Of a DNA stretch of 64,000 nucleotides, positions 8,758 to 17,754 are shown in pieces. Every line of letters starts with the position of its first letter. The first letter of the stretch is position 1. The notes beneath the pieces were generated by a model that did not search any database, was not told the origin of the DNA, and worked only from the letters and a program-made list of their open reading frames with translations. The position numbers and the translations under genes are program-made. The DNA is from Azoarcus sp031556475 (GTDB taxonomy: Bacteria > Pseudomonadota > Gammaproteobacteria > Burkholderiales > Rhodocyclaceae): assembly GCA_031556475.1 (NCBI GenBank), contig JAVBSY010000074.1, forward strand, positions 3,975 through 67,974. Reading direction: 5' to 3'.

Positions 8758-9753
8758 ATGAAAATGCGCCAACTCGGCAAAAACGGTCCCGTGGTGTCGG
8801 CAGTCGGCCTCGGCTGCATGGGCATGTCGGACTTCTATTCCACGCACCACGATGAGGCCGAGGCGCTTGCCACCTTGCACCGCGCGCTCGAACTCGGCAT
8901 CACGATGCTGGATACGGCGGATATGTATGGCCCCCACACCAACGAGGAGTTCGTCGGCCGTGCGATTCGCGGCAAGCGGCATCAGGTTTTCCTCGCGACG
9001 AAATTCGGCATCTTGCGCGATCCGGCCAATCCCGCCGCGCGCGGCGTCTGTGGCCGGCCCGATTACGTCCGACAAGCCGTTGACGGCAGCCTGCGCCGGC
9101 TCGGCGTCGAATACATCGACCTCTACTACCAGCATCGGGTCGATCCAGGCGTGCCCATCGAAGAAACCATCGGCGCCATGGCCGAACTTGTACGCGCCGG
9201 GAAAGTGCGCCACCTCGGGCTTTGCGAAGTTTCTCCCGCCACACTCGAACGCGCACACGCGACGCATCCGATCGCCGCCGTGCAAAGCGAATATTCCCTG
9301 TGGTCGCGCGACCCGGAAAGCGACGGCATTCTCACCACATGCCGTCATCTCGGCATTGGCTTCGTCCCTTACAGCCCGCTCGGCCGCGGCTTTTTGACCG
9401 GCACGATCCGCAGCCCCGAAGATTTCGCGGCAGACGATTTTCGCCGCAACAATCCACGCTTCCAGGGCGAAAACTTTCAGCGCAACCTCGAACTCGTCGC
9501 CAAAATCAAAGCGCTTGCTGTCGAAAAAGGCGTCAAACCTTCTCAACTCGCGCTTGCCTGGGTGCTTGCCCAGGGTGACGATCTGGTACCGATCCCAGGC
9601 ACCAAGCAACGGAAATATCTCGAAGAAAACACCGCTGCAACCGAACTTGCGCTAAGCCCGGCGGAATGCACAACCCTGTCCGCGCTCTTCCCACCCGAAG
9701 CCGTCGCCGGGCTGCGCTACGCACCCGAAGGCATGCGCCTTTTGCACGGCTGA
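8758..9753 (+). CDS. Aldo/keto reductase
   Basis: A 331-aa AKR with the family order: MRQLGKNGPVVSAVGLGCMG at the N terminus, the catalytic Asp/Tyr region LDTADMYGPHTNEEFVG near residue 58, the catalytic Lys in VFLATKFGI and the NADPH-binding C-terminal segment VPIPGTKQRKYLEEN. It is close to the AKR13/YakC-like group that reduces aldehydes and ketones. The start is preceded by GGAGAGAAACACC. It is divergently transcribed from a lysR gene, which is its likely regulator. The physiological substrate cannot be told from the sequence. Confidence 0.92.
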   Translation: MKMRQLGKNGPVVSAVGLGCMGMSDFYSTHHDEAEALATLHRALELGITMLDTADMYGPHTNEEFVGRAIRGKRHQVFLATKFGILRDPANPAARGVCGRPDYVRQAVDGSLRRLGVEYIDLYYQHRVDPGVPIEETIGAMAELVRAGKVRHLGLCEVSPATLERAHATHPIAAVQSEYSLWSRDPESDGILTTCRHLGIGFVPYSPLGRGFLTGTIRSPEDFAADDFRRNNPRFQGENFQRNLELVAKIKALAVEKGVKPSQLALAWVLAQGDDLVPIPGTKQRKYLEENTAATELALSPAECTTLSALFPPEAVAGLRYAPEGMRLLHG

Positions 9754-9817
9754 GGTTCTGCCATCAAAAACAATCGCGGCGAAACAAGGGACGCGCCGCT
9801 TTCCCTGCTTCCGGGAC

Positions 9818-10573
9818 CTACGTCGCCTGCGTGTAACTGTGCTCGATTTCCGCCTGGATGATCCGCCAGATCGGCCGGAGAATGGGGCGCATGCATTGCA
9901 TGATGTTCTGCACATCCATCATCGACGGCACACGGACACCATGGTGTTCCAACGGCTTGCCGATCTGGCGGACATTCACACCCAGTTTGTCGAAATGCGC
10001 GGCGAGCCGGGGCTCGGTGAGCACGAACAGGTTGTCGATACCGTTACGGGCAGCCAATGCGACAGCACCGAGATAAAGACCGATCGGAATGTACGGAAAA
10101 CGCGGGTGATCGCCAAAGCCGAAATCCGTCGTATGGATCGGCGCCATGGTCCTGACCTCGCCCTTGCGCCGCCGATAATGCGCACGCACCGCCAGGCGGG
10201 ACACTTCCGCGATACGCGCGCGCGGCAACTTGGCGGGGTCCACGATGCTGCGATCCAGCGTCGCCGCACAAGTACGCTCGAATGGCAAAAGTGCCTCCGG
10301 ATCCGCCGGGTTGGTCAGCACAAGCCGCGTACACCCGACCCATTCGCTCGGTGTGCCTATCGTACGGATCAGGCAGTGGATACTCTGAGCATCGAATTCG
10401 TCCGTTTCGCGGTGATCGTCGCGTAACGGCTCGAAATGCAGATCCTCGCAATAAACCTCATGGCGGATACGGTATACATTGCTACGCAATACTTCGTTCG
10501 TAGCCGGCACGATTTGGAAATATCTCTGAAAGCCATTGCCGAGATTGAACCGTTCGAAAAGTAACATAGCCAC
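9818..10573 (-). CDS. PEP-CTERM/exosortase-associated acyltransferase (N-acyl amino acid synthase-like)
   Basis: A 251-aa protein resembling the acyltransferases that co-occur with PEP-CTERM/exosortase systems and are related to long-chain N-acyl amino acid synthases and LuxI-type enzymes. Visible features are NVYRIRHEVYCEDLHFEP near residues 31-48 and EFDAQSIHCLIRT. These are followed by the conserved acyl-ACP-binding-like stretch ARIAEVSRLAVRAHYRRRKG (about 120-140), and by PYIPIGLYLGAVALAARNG near residue 160. Such enzymes join a fatty acyl chain to an amino acid. A PEP-CTERM protein is encoded 3.4 kb away. Starts at residue 1 or 3 are both possible. The product is unknown. Confidence 0.82.
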   Translation of the reverse strand: MAMLLFERFNLGNGFQRYFQIVPATNEVLRSNVYRIRHEVYCEDLHFEPLRDDHRETDEFDAQSIHCLIRTIGTPSEWVGCTRLVLTNPADPEALLPFERTCAATLDRSIVDPAKLPRARIAEVSRLAVRAHYRRRKGEVRTMAPIHTTDFGFGDHPRFPYIPIGLYLGAVALAARNGIDNLFVLTEPRLAAHFDKLGVNVRQIGKPLEHHGVRVPSMMDVQNIMQCMRPILRPIWRIIQAEIEHSYTQAT

Positions 10574-10971
10574 TCTTGCCGTAGTTCAGACACAGCACCG
10601 CAAGGCTTCAACCGCAGGCATCGTGGTGGCTTGGTGAATCAGCAAAGCCGCCACCCGAGAGCGCTGCGGAAACACCCCGGCCAGACGACCCGGATGCACC
10701 CAGGCCATGAGGAATGGCCACCTCCCCCCGCGCACAGACGAAACCATCGGACGCCCCCTTCGGCCCAAGATTGGCAATAACGCCGAACAAAACGCTGCCG
10801 CACAGAATCAAAAGCGCAGGAACACCCCGTCGCTGGTACGCATATTACGCATAAGTACCGAAGCAACGGAAAAGCGCTACCCACCAAGCTTCCCACATTG
10901 GGCTCACCTGTCGGACGGATTCACCATCATAGCCGATTTGTAACAAGCTATTAAGGAAAAAGCGAGGGCCT
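10574..10971. other. Intergenic region without recognisable gene
   Basis: About 400 bp separate the divergent acyltransferase and ThiF-family genes. No convincing coding frame with a ribosome binding site was found. It must hold both promoters, but no operator could be identified. The last 30 bp carry the ThiF-gene ribosome binding site (GAGGG). Confidence 0.5.
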
Positions 10972-11868
10972 ATGCTTTTCGACTACAACACCGCGTTCTC
11001 CCGTAACCTGGGCTGGACGACCGAACCGGAGCAAAGCGCATTGCGTGCCACACGCGTAGCGATCGCCGGTTTGGGTGGGGTAGGCGGCATACATTTGCTT
11101 ACGCTGGCGCGTCTGGGGGTTGGCGCCTTCAATATTGCCGACGATGACACGTTCGACCTGGCCAATTTCAACCGGCAGGCGGGTGCGCTGATGTCCTCGA
11201 TCGGCCATCCCAAGGTCGACGTCGTTCGGGAAATGGCCCTGGACATCAATCCGGAACTGGATATCAGGAAGTTTCCGCAAGGTGTGCGGGAAGACAATCT
11301 CGACGATTTCCTGAAAGGTGTCGACCTGTACGTCGATGGTCTCGATTTTTTCGCCTTCGCCATTCGCCGCGCCACTTTCGCCGCCTGTCGCCGCCTGGGC
11401 ATTCCCGCGATCACCGCGGCCCCGCTCGGCATGGGCGCAGCAGTGCTGATTTTTCTTCCGGACGGAATCTCGTTCGAAGAATACTTCGACATAGAAGGGT
11501 GCAACGAAGAAGAAATGGCGCTCCGTTTCATGCTTGGCCTCTCTCCAGCCATGCTGCAGCGCACTTACCTGGCCGATCCTTCCAGGGTCGACCTCGCGCA
11601 ACGACGCGGCCCTTCCACCGTTGCCGCGTGCCAGATCTGCGCGGGCATAACCGCAACCGAAGCCATGAAGGTACTGCTCAAGCGTGGCGACATCGTCTCC
11701 GCTCCGCGCGGCTACCAGTTCGACGCGTACCGGAACCGGCTCGTCAAGACCTGGCGCCCTGGCGGCAATCGGCACCCTCTTCAGCGCCTCGGGCTATGGA
11801 TCGCCCGCCGGCAATTCGCCCGCATGAAAACGTCTGCGCAGGGCCATCAGGAAATGCGGCATGAGTGA
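10972..11868 (+). CDS. ThiF/E1-like adenylyltransferase family protein
   Basis: A 298-aa ThiF/MoeB/E1-fold protein. The nucleotide-binding loop is AIAGLGGVGGIHLLTLARLG (about residues 30-49). It is followed by the acidic residues IADDDTFDLANFNRQ and the later conserved DGLDFFAFAIRR. Classical members adenylate the C-terminal glycine of a small sulfur-carrier or ubiquitin-like protein. No such carrier is encoded nearby, and no paired CxxC zinc knuckle is obvious apart from CQIC near residue 222. The next gene, a nitroreductase, overlaps by 8 nt. ThiF and nitroreductase domains are also fused in mycobacterial Rv1355c-type proteins, which supports a joint function of unknown chemistry. Confidence 0.85.
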   Translation: MLFDYNTAFSRNLGWTTEPEQSALRATRVAIAGLGGVGGIHLLTLARLGVGAFNIADDDTFDLANFNRQAGALMSSIGHPKVDVVREMALDINPELDIRKFPQGVREDNLDDFLKGVDLYVDGLDFFAFAIRRATFAACRRLGIPAITAAPLGMGAAVLIFLPDGISFEEYFDIEGCNEEEMALRFMLGLSPAMLQRTYLADPSRVDLAQRRGPSTVAACQICAGITATEAMKVLLKRGDIVSAPRGYQFDAYRNRLVKTWRPGGNRHPLQRLGLWIARRQFARMKTSAQGHQEMRHE

Positions 11869-12946
11869 CCACGACACGCTGACGAAAATCCTCGACCTCG
11901 CCCGTTGGGCGCCAAGCGGCGACAACACCCAGCCGTGGCGCTTCGAAATCGCCGCGCACGACCACATTGTCATCCACGGCCACGACACGCGAAGCTGGTG
12001 CCTGTATGACTTCGACGGCCATGCCAGCCATATGGCGCATGGCGCGCTGCTCGAAACCTTGAAGATCGCCGCCTCGGCGCACTCCCTGCGCGCGGAGTAT
12101 GCCTTGCGCAACACGTCGGCCGACAACGCACCAACGTACGACGTCCGCCTTTTCCGCGACGACACGCTCCAGCCCCACCCCTCGCTGCCGTTCGTTGAAA
12201 AACGCACCGTGCAACGACGCCCCATGGGCACGAACCCCTTGACGCCGAACCAGCAGAACGCGCTGACCGAGGCAATCGGCCCCGATTACCGGGTCCAGTT
12301 TTTCGAATCCTTCCAGAACCGGTTCAAGATTGCCCGACTACTGTGGGCAAACGCCCACATCCGCCTTACGTGCCCGGAAGCGTATCGGGTGCACCGCGAC
12401 GTCATCGAATGGAATGCCAGCTACAGTGAAGACCGTATGCCCGGGCAGGCCATCGGCGTCGATCCCATGACGGCGAAGCTGATGCGCTGGGTCATGCAAA
12501 GCTGGGAGAGGGTCGCGTTTTTCAACCGCTATTTGCTGGGAACGATTCCCCCCCGCATACAACTCGACTTTCTCCCCGCCCTGGCTTGTGCATCACACCT
12601 GCTGATCCGTCCCTTGCACCCGCTCGTGGGAAACATGGAATACGTGCGTGCGGGAGAAGCCATGCAGCGGCTGTGGCTGGCAGCGGCGTCCCAGGGCCTG
12701 TCCCTTCAGCCGGAAATGACACCCATCATTTTTCGCTGGTATGCCCGCACGGGACGAAGCTTTTCATCGCTGCCGGTTCACGACGCACAGGCCGCCAGAC
12801 TCGCCGAGAAATTCGAAGAAATAACGCAAGCCGACCCGCATGAAGATTTCGCCTTCTTTTGCCGTATCGGCCACTCCGCCCCGGTTCTGTCCCGATCGCT
12901 GCGCAAGCCGCTGCAAGCGTTGGTCATTGGCGCTCCCCGCGAATAA
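11861..12946 (+). CDS. Nitroreductase family protein
   Basis: A 361-aa flavin-fold protein. The N terminus LARWAPSGDNTQPWRFEI is the FMN-contacting signature of nitroreductases (S-x-x-N-x-Q-P-W). The protein is much longer than classic 200-aa nitroreductases, as in the Acg/ThiF-linked subgroup. Its ATG (AGGAAA upstream) lies inside the end of the ThiF-family gene, an 8-nt overlap that implies translational coupling. A flavin-dependent oxidation or reduction acting on the same substrate as the ThiF protein is a reasonable inference. The substrate is unknown. Confidence 0.85.
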   Translation: MSDHDTLTKILDLARWAPSGDNTQPWRFEIAAHDHIVIHGHDTRSWCLYDFDGHASHMAHGALLETLKIAASAHSLRAEYALRNTSADNAPTYDVRLFRDDTLQPHPSLPFVEKRTVQRRPMGTNPLTPNQQNALTEAIGPDYRVQFFESFQNRFKIARLLWANAHIRLTCPEAYRVHRDVIEWNASYSEDRMPGQAIGVDPMTAKLMRWVMQSWERVAFFNRYLLGTIPPRIQLDFLPALACASHLLIRPLHPLVGNMEYVRAGEAMQRLWLAAASQGLSLQPEMTPIIFRWYARTGRSFSSLPVHDAQAARLAEKFEEITQADPHEDFAFFCRIGHSAPVLSRSLRKPLQALVIGAPRE

Positions 12947-12954
12947 CCCCCCGG

Positions 12955-13833
12955 CTAGCCGGGTGCGTGCAGGCTGTGCAGACCGCCAATGCGGGAAAAC
13001 CGACGGATACTCATGAAATCTCGCCGGTGATATGCGGGCAACGCCGCCAGCACAGCCTTGAGGCTGGCATGCAGCGCGCTGTCCAAAACACGGCGCGGCG
13101 GGCTTTTGACCGCAACCATATAGGGAACAAGAAAAGTCGTATATAAACTCGCACGCGTCTGCAACGCAGCCATTGCACGGCGGAAATCGTCCAGTGAAAA
13201 GGCGGCCTTGAGGGAGTTCAGATAATCGAGAGTAAAAATGTCGGGCTGACGTTCGGCATACTGAAAAGCCATTTCCCTCATGGAGCGCTCCGATTTCAAA
13301 CGCCCGAAATCGGCCAGAAAAAGCCCGCCGTCGCGTTTGAGAATTCTGCCGATCTCGCGAAAGGTTCTATCCAGCATCGCCTGTTCCGGCAGGTGATGCA
13401 ACGCCAGCGTGCTCATCACCGCATCGACGCTGCCATCCTCGAAAAACGCCAGGCGGGAAATATCGCCCTTTCGCAACTCCACGTTCGCCAGGGACTGGCT
13501 ACGCACATAAACCTCCGCTTTGTGCAGCATTTCATCCGATAGATCGACCCCGATAAAGTGGGTTTCGGGATTCAACCGTGCAATCTGAGCCAGCTGCGTA
13601 GCGGGCCCGCAGGCCAGATCGACAACCGTGTCGCCTGGACGAATCACATCGCAGACCTGACTGCAATGATGCAGATACACCGGCGCCATCACACCGATCT
13701 CACGCCCCGCCTCGGTGTAGGCACGCACTTGATCGGCATCTTCCATCACCAGATTCGGCTCGGGGATCCGGGGACTGTATTTGCGGGTGGTGAGTTCACG
13801 GGCGACGATGCGGAAAATGTTGATTTCCGGCAC
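12955..13833 (-). CDS. SAM-dependent class I methyltransferase
   Basis: A 292-aa methyltransferase with motif I VVDLACGPATQLAQIARLNP (E/DxGxGxG-like), acidic loop FIGVDLSDEML, and post-I to motif IV region SVDAVMSTLALHHLPE. The GTG at 13833 is chosen as start because GGAGG sits 6 nt upstream; an ATG at 13893 lacks a ribosome binding site and adds unrelated residues. It is convergent with the nitroreductase gene and follows the PEP-CTERM gene on the same strand, separated by a strong hairpin. The substrate is unknown. Membership in the acyltransferase/ThiF/nitroreductase cluster is inferred from proximity. Confidence 0.85.
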   Translation of the reverse strand: MPEINIFRIVARELTTRKYSPRIPEPNLVMEDADQVRAYTEAGREIGVMAPVYLHHCSQVCDVIRPGDTVVDLACGPATQLAQIARLNPETHFIGVDLSDEMLHKAEVYVRSQSLANVELRKGDISRLAFFEDGSVDAVMSTLALHHLPEQAMLDRTFREIGRILKRDGGLFLADFGRLKSERSMREMAFQYAERQPDIFTLDYLNSLKAAFSLDDFRRAMAALQTRASLYTTFLVPYMVAVKSPPRRVLDSALHASLKAVLAALPAYHRRDFMSIRRFSRIGGLHSLHAPG

Positions 13834-13902
13834 GGCGATCCTCCAAAGCAGTTTGCTGTTGAAAATGCGAGGTGTAAGTTTAACGTCCTCCAAAACGTAA
13901 CA

Positions 13903-13933
13903 ACGCCACCAACGTTCAAAACGTTGGTGGCGT
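13903..13933 (-). terminator. Hairpin downstream of the PEP-CTERM gene
   Basis: A perfect inverted repeat with 14-bp arms (AACGTTGGTGGCGT and its complement) and a CAA loop lies 27 nt past the PEP-CTERM stop codon. On the minus strand it is followed by a short T-rich stretch, so it is probably the terminator of that gene, or an mRNA-stabilising stem before the methyltransferase gene. Confidence 0.7.
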
Positions 13934-13959
13934 GCGAATTCGGGTTGGGGTATTTGTTT

Positions 13960-14844
13960 TTAGCTGAGTGTTCTGCGGCGGAAGGAAGTGGCAACGCCAA
14001 GCAGTCCGAGCGCGGCGAGCGCCAGCGTGCCGGGCTCGGGTACGCTTTGCGTGGCCAGGCGAACGGTTCCATCCTGCACGGCGCAGAAACTGACGATGCT
14101 CTGATTGAGGGCCGTGCACCCAAAACCGCCACGCGTTTCATTCAATAAATGATCGTTGTTCGAATCGGCGTCGAAATTGGAATCCGACCAGCCAAACACC
14201 GCCCCTCCCTGCAGGGGATTACCGCTGCTGTCCTTGAGAACACCCAGCGGATTGGTGGCGAGCAGGAAAGTAATGTCGTCGGACCCGTCCAGTGTGTTGG
14301 CGTGATTCCATACACCACCGTCACCGGCGCCAGTACTAACCAGAAAAGTCGCGATCAAAACGCCATCATCGTACCCCGTCCCGGTCGTGGCATCGGCTTT
14401 TCCGCCATTGCTGAGGTTATCCGCATAGAGATTCAGAAAACCGACGCCGGACGTATGATCGAAACGGAGCACGTTCGGGGTGTTATCGATGATGTTGCCG
14501 AAAACCTGGAACTTGAATGTCAGCTCGAACCCGGCAAGCCCCATGAACGAACCGTTGAAGTTCAGCAAAGGTAGGCCGATCGGCCCCGAATCCGAGGCAA
14601 GGCTCGAAAATGCGCCCTTGCCCTGGACGTTATATTGCCCCGTCATCAAATTGATGTTCGCGGCGACCGGCGCATCGTTGAAACCTGCGTAGTCGACGTG
14701 CTCGATGAGATACAAGCTGTTGTTGCTGAGGCCATCCACGCCGCGTAAATCGACTTGCCAGTCGTGAAGCACCGCGGCAGCCTGGGCACCGCTGGATACA
14801 AGCGCAGCGCTGAAGGCTGTCGCCACTGTTTTATTGATATTCAT
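13960..14844 (-). CDS. PEP-CTERM sorting domain-containing secreted protein
   Basis: A 294-aa exported protein. It starts MNINKTVATAFSAALVSSGA, a signal peptide with likely cleavage after AQA. It ends with the PEP-CTERM tripartite signal: VPEP, a hydrophobic helix (about 18 residues) and the basic tail FRRR. Exosortase cleaves such signals and the proteins go to the cell surface or exopolysaccharide matrix. The body is rich in Gly, Asn, Asp and Ser and has no recognised enzymatic motif. The ATG at 14844 has AGGAG upstream and is preferred over an ATG 51 nt earlier. No exosortase gene is in the window, so it must be elsewhere in the genome. Confidence 0.92.
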   Translation of the reverse strand: MNINKTVATAFSAALVSSGAQAAAVLHDWQVDLRGVDGLSNNSLYLIEHVDYAGFNDAPVAANINLMTGQYNVQGKGAFSSLASDSGPIGLPLLNFNGSFMGLAGFELTFKFQVFGNIIDNTPNVLRFDHTSGVGFLNLYADNLSNGGKADATTGTGYDDGVLIATFLVSTGAGDGGVWNHANTLDGSDDITFLLATNPLGVLKDSSGNPLQGGAVFGWSDSNFDADSNNDHLLNETRGGFGCTALNQSIVSFCAVQDGTVRLATQSVPEPGTLALAALGLLGVATSFRRRTLS

Positions 14845-15060
14845 GACGAATCTCCTCTGTGGGGTTGGCGGAGTTGGTGTTGTCCATGCACCCACACAAG
14901 AGCAAACGTCGTGCCATACGTTATTTTATTTATGGCGTGATTGATTTCACGCAGGAAACGGCCCGATATCCATCGAAACCGCCCCCCTTCACCAGCGGGA
15001 AATGTAAAGAATCCCGACTGTTCAACCTCTTATAACAATATGAAAAATAAGGGTTTACAC

Positions 15061-16179
15061 CTACCGCATGACCATATTGTCGCGATGGATCAGCTCCGGC
15101 TCGTCGATGTAGCCGAGAATGGCCTCGATGTCTCCGCTCGTCTTGCGCGCAATGCGGCGCGCTTCCGAACCGCTGTAGTTGATCAGCCCGCGCCCGATTT
15201 CGACCCCCTCGTCCGTCAGGCACGCCACCGCCGCGCCGCGTTCGAAATCGCCATGGACCTCGGTAACGCCCACCGGCAACAGACTGCGCCCGGCACGCAA
15301 AGCCGCCACCGCACCGTCGTCGAGCACTACGCTGCCGGCCAGTTGCAGATGATCCGCCAGCCACTGCTTGCGCGCCTGCAACGGCGAACTGGTCGCGTAC
15401 AGCAAGGTGCCGACTGCTTCGCCCGCAGCCAGGCGCAGCAACGGCTCCGGTTCCCGCCCGCTGGCGATGCAGGTATGGGCGCCGCTACGGGCGGCGCGCT
15501 GCGCGGCACGGATCTTGGTGATCATGCCGCCTCTCGAGATACCGCTACCTGCGCCGCCGGCCATCGCCTCATAGCGCCGATCCTCGGCACGGCCTTCGGA
15601 AATCAGCGTGGCATCCGGGTCCTGGCGCGGATCGGCGGTGTAAAGCCCCTGCTGGTCGGTAAGGATGATCAACGCCTCGGCTTCGATCAGATTGGCGACC
15701 AATGCGCCAAGCGTGTCGTTGTCGCCGAATTTGATCTCGTCGGTGACGACGGTGTCGTTCTCGTTGATGATCGGCACCACGCCGAGCTCGAGCAACGTGG
15801 ACAGCGTGGAGCGGGCGTTGAGATAACGCGTGCGGTCGGCCAAGTCTTCATGCGTGAGAAGAATCTGGGCGGTATGCAGGCCGTGGCGGGAAAACGCCTT
15901 TTCGTAAGCCTCCGCCAGACCCATCTGGCCCACGGCGGCGGCGGCCTGGAGCTTGTGCATTTCGTGCGGGCGCTTCTCCCAACCCAGGCGCTGGATGCCG
16001 GCAGCGATGGCACCGGAGGAGACGAGCACGATCTGCCGCCCGTCGGCGCGCAGCGTGGCGATCTGCTGCGCCCAAGCATCCAGCGCGGTGTGATCCAGGC
16101 CCGCGCCATTGTTGGTAACGAGGGCACTGCCAACCTTGACCACAAGGCGGCGGGCATCCTTGATTTTCTTTCTCATCAT
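15061..16179 (-). CDS. proB: Glutamate 5-kinase
   Basis: A 372-aa ProB. It catalyses ATP-dependent phosphorylation of glutamate, the first and feedback-inhibited step of proline synthesis. The amino acid kinase domain is residues about 8-260, with VVKVGSALVT, IVLVSSGAIAAG, INENDTVVTDEIKFGDND and GGMITKIRAA. The PUA domain is about residues 280-360. It lies 20 nt after obgE, as in many betaproteobacteria, so it probably belongs to the same transcript. Tandem ATG codons start the gene. Confidence 0.97.
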   Translation of the reverse strand: MMRKKIKDARRLVVKVGSALVTNNGAGLDHTALDAWAQQIATLRADGRQIVLVSSGAIAAGIQRLGWEKRPHEMHKLQAAAAVGQMGLAEAYEKAFSRHGLHTAQILLTHEDLADRTRYLNARSTLSTLLELGVVPIINENDTVVTDEIKFGDNDTLGALVANLIEAEALIILTDQQGLYTADPRQDPDATLISEGRAEDRRYEAMAGGAGSGISRGGMITKIRAAQRAARSGAHTCIASGREPEPLLRLAAGEAVGTLLYATSSPLQARKQWLADHLQLAGSVVLDDGAVAALRAGRSLLPVGVTEVHGDFERGAAVACLTDEGVEIGRGLINYSGSEARRIARKTSGDIEAILGYIDEPELIHRDNMVMR

Positions 16180-16199
16180 GGCGTGCGGTGATGTTGCAT

Positions 16200-17399
16200 T
16201 CAGGGTTTGTTGCTGTCGATGTCGGCCATGTCGCCCGCTTCATCGCCTTGTTCGTCGCTCGGTTCGTCACTTTCCACGCCGTCGCTCTCGTCCGCCAGCG
16301 CGTCGGCCGCCGCGCGCCGGGCATCCAGCGCCGCCAGGCGCTCGGCCTCTTCCGCTTGCCTGGCTGTACGTTCGGCATCGATACGGGCACGCTCGCCGTC
16401 GAGAAAATCCTGAATGGCGAAGACCAGTTCACGGCAGCCTTCACCGGCGATCGCGGATATCTCGAAGTGGCGCTCCACCGCGCCGTAGGCATCGAGGAAG
16501 GCCGCCACGCGCTGCCGGCGTTCTTCCGCGGGAATCAGATCGAGCTTGTTGAGCACCAGCCAGCGCGGCTTGCGGAACAGTTCCTCGTCGTATTTGCGCA
16601 GTTCCTCGACGATCGTGTGCGCATCCCGCACCGGATCGGCATCGGGATCGAAAGGCGCCAGATCGACCAGATGCAGCAGCACATGCGTGCGCTGCAAGTG
16701 GCGCAGAAACTGGTAGCCCAGCCCCGCGCCATCGGCGGCACCCTCGATCAGACCGGGGATGTCGGCGACGACGAAACTGCGGTTTTCGTCCGTACGGACC
16801 ACGCCAAGATTCGGCGCGAGCGTGGTGAAGGGGTAATCCGCCACTTTCGGCTTGGCCGCCGACACCGCGCGAATGAAGGTGGACTTGCCGGCATTGGGCA
16901 AACCCAGCAGACCCACGTCGGCCAGCACCTTCAACTCCAGTTGCAGGTTGAAACGCTCGCCTTCCTTCCCCAGCGTGCGTTTGCGCGGGGCGCGATTGAC
17001 GCTGGACTTGAAGTGGAGGTTGCCCAAACCACCGCGCCCGCCGCGCGCCACCAGCACGGACTTGCCGTCCTCGTCCAGATCGGCGATCGGTTCGCCGGTG
17101 TCCAGATTGGTGATGACGGTACCAACAGGAAAACGCAGCGTCACGTCTTCACCGCCCTTGCCGTAGCAATCCTTGCTGCCACCGTTCTCGCCGCGCTCGG
17201 CGCGAAAATTGCGCTTGAAGCGATAATCGATCAGCGTGTTCAGATTGCGGTCGGCCACGGCGTAGACGCTGCCGCCACGGCCGCCGTCGCCGCCGCTCGG
17301 GCCGCCGCGTGGAATGAACTTCTCGCGGCGGAAGGTGGCGGCACCGTTGCCGCCGTCGCCGGCGATGACCTCGATGCGGGCTTCGTCGAAAAATTTCAT
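16200..17399 (-). CDS. obgE: Obg/CgtA GTPase
   Basis: A 399-aa Obg-family GTPase acting in 50S subunit maturation and the stress response. The glycine-rich Obg domain occupies residues 1-158 (GGDGGNGAATFRREK, GGRGG repeats). The G domain follows with GLPNAGKST, DIPGLIEGA, NKLDL and ISA. The C terminus (about 340-399) is a highly acidic tail rather than a conserved OCT domain, as is common in proteobacteria. It is downstream of rplU-rpmA, but a hairpin terminator separates it from rpmA. Confidence 0.97.
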   Translation of the reverse strand: MKFFDEARIEVIAGDGGNGAATFRREKFIPRGGPSGGDGGRGGSVYAVADRNLNTLIDYRFKRNFRAERGENGGSKDCYGKGGEDVTLRFPVGTVITNLDTGEPIADLDEDGKSVLVARGGRGGLGNLHFKSSVNRAPRKRTLGKEGERFNLQLELKVLADVGLLGLPNAGKSTFIRAVSAAKPKVADYPFTTLAPNLGVVRTDENRSFVVADIPGLIEGAADGAGLGYQFLRHLQRTHVLLHLVDLAPFDPDADPVRDAHTIVEELRKYDEELFRKPRWLVLNKLDLIPAEERRQRVAAFLDAYGAVERHFEISAIAGEGCRELVFAIQDFLDGERARIDAERTARQAEEAERLAALDARRAAADALADESDGVESDEPSDEQGDEAGDMADIDSNKP

Positions 17400-17426
17400 A
17401 CGTACTTACTTGCCTGCGAGCATAAA

Positions 17427-17460
17427 CAAAAAAGCCCTACCGCAAGGATAGGGCTTTTCT
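17427..17460 (-). terminator. Rho-independent terminator between rpmA and obgE
   Basis: On the minus strand an AAAAGCCCTA / TAGGGCTTTT stem with a 9-nt loop is followed by a run of T. It lies just after the rpmA stop codon and before the obgE start. It would terminate or attenuate the rplU-rpmA transcript and lower obgE-proB expression relative to the ribosomal genes. Confidence 0.85.
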
Positions 17461-17478
17461 CCACAACAACCTAAAAGC

Positions 17479-17742
17479 TCAAGCCGTTGCGGGTTCGATG
17501 ATGACGGTGCGGCGCTTGGCAGGGCCTTTGACGACGAACTTCACCGTGCCGTCCTTGAGTGCGAACAAGGTGTGATCCTTGCCGATACCGACGTTTTCGC
17601 CCGGATGGTATTCCGTGCCGCGCTGGCGGACGAGAATATTGCCGGCGGCGACAAACTGGCCACCGTAGCGCTTGACGCCCAGGCGTTTTGATTCTGAATC
17701 GCGGCCGTTACGGGAACTGCCACCCGCTTTTTTGTGTGCCAT
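17479..17742 (-). CDS. rpmA: 50S ribosomal protein L27
   Basis: An 87-aa L27 starting MAHKKAGGSSRNGRDSESKR, which matches the family N-terminal tail that reaches the peptidyl transferase centre. The body carries the usual GNILVRQRGTEYHPG and GKDHTLFALKDG segments. Its start follows the rplU stop by 12 nt, the classical rplU-rpmA arrangement. Confidence 0.98.
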   Translation of the reverse strand: MAHKKAGGSSRNGRDSESKRLGVKRYGGQFVAAGNILVRQRGTEYHPGENVGIGKDHTLFALKDGTVKFVVKGPAKRRTVIIEPATA

Positions 17743-17754
17743 GGTGTGCGCTCC

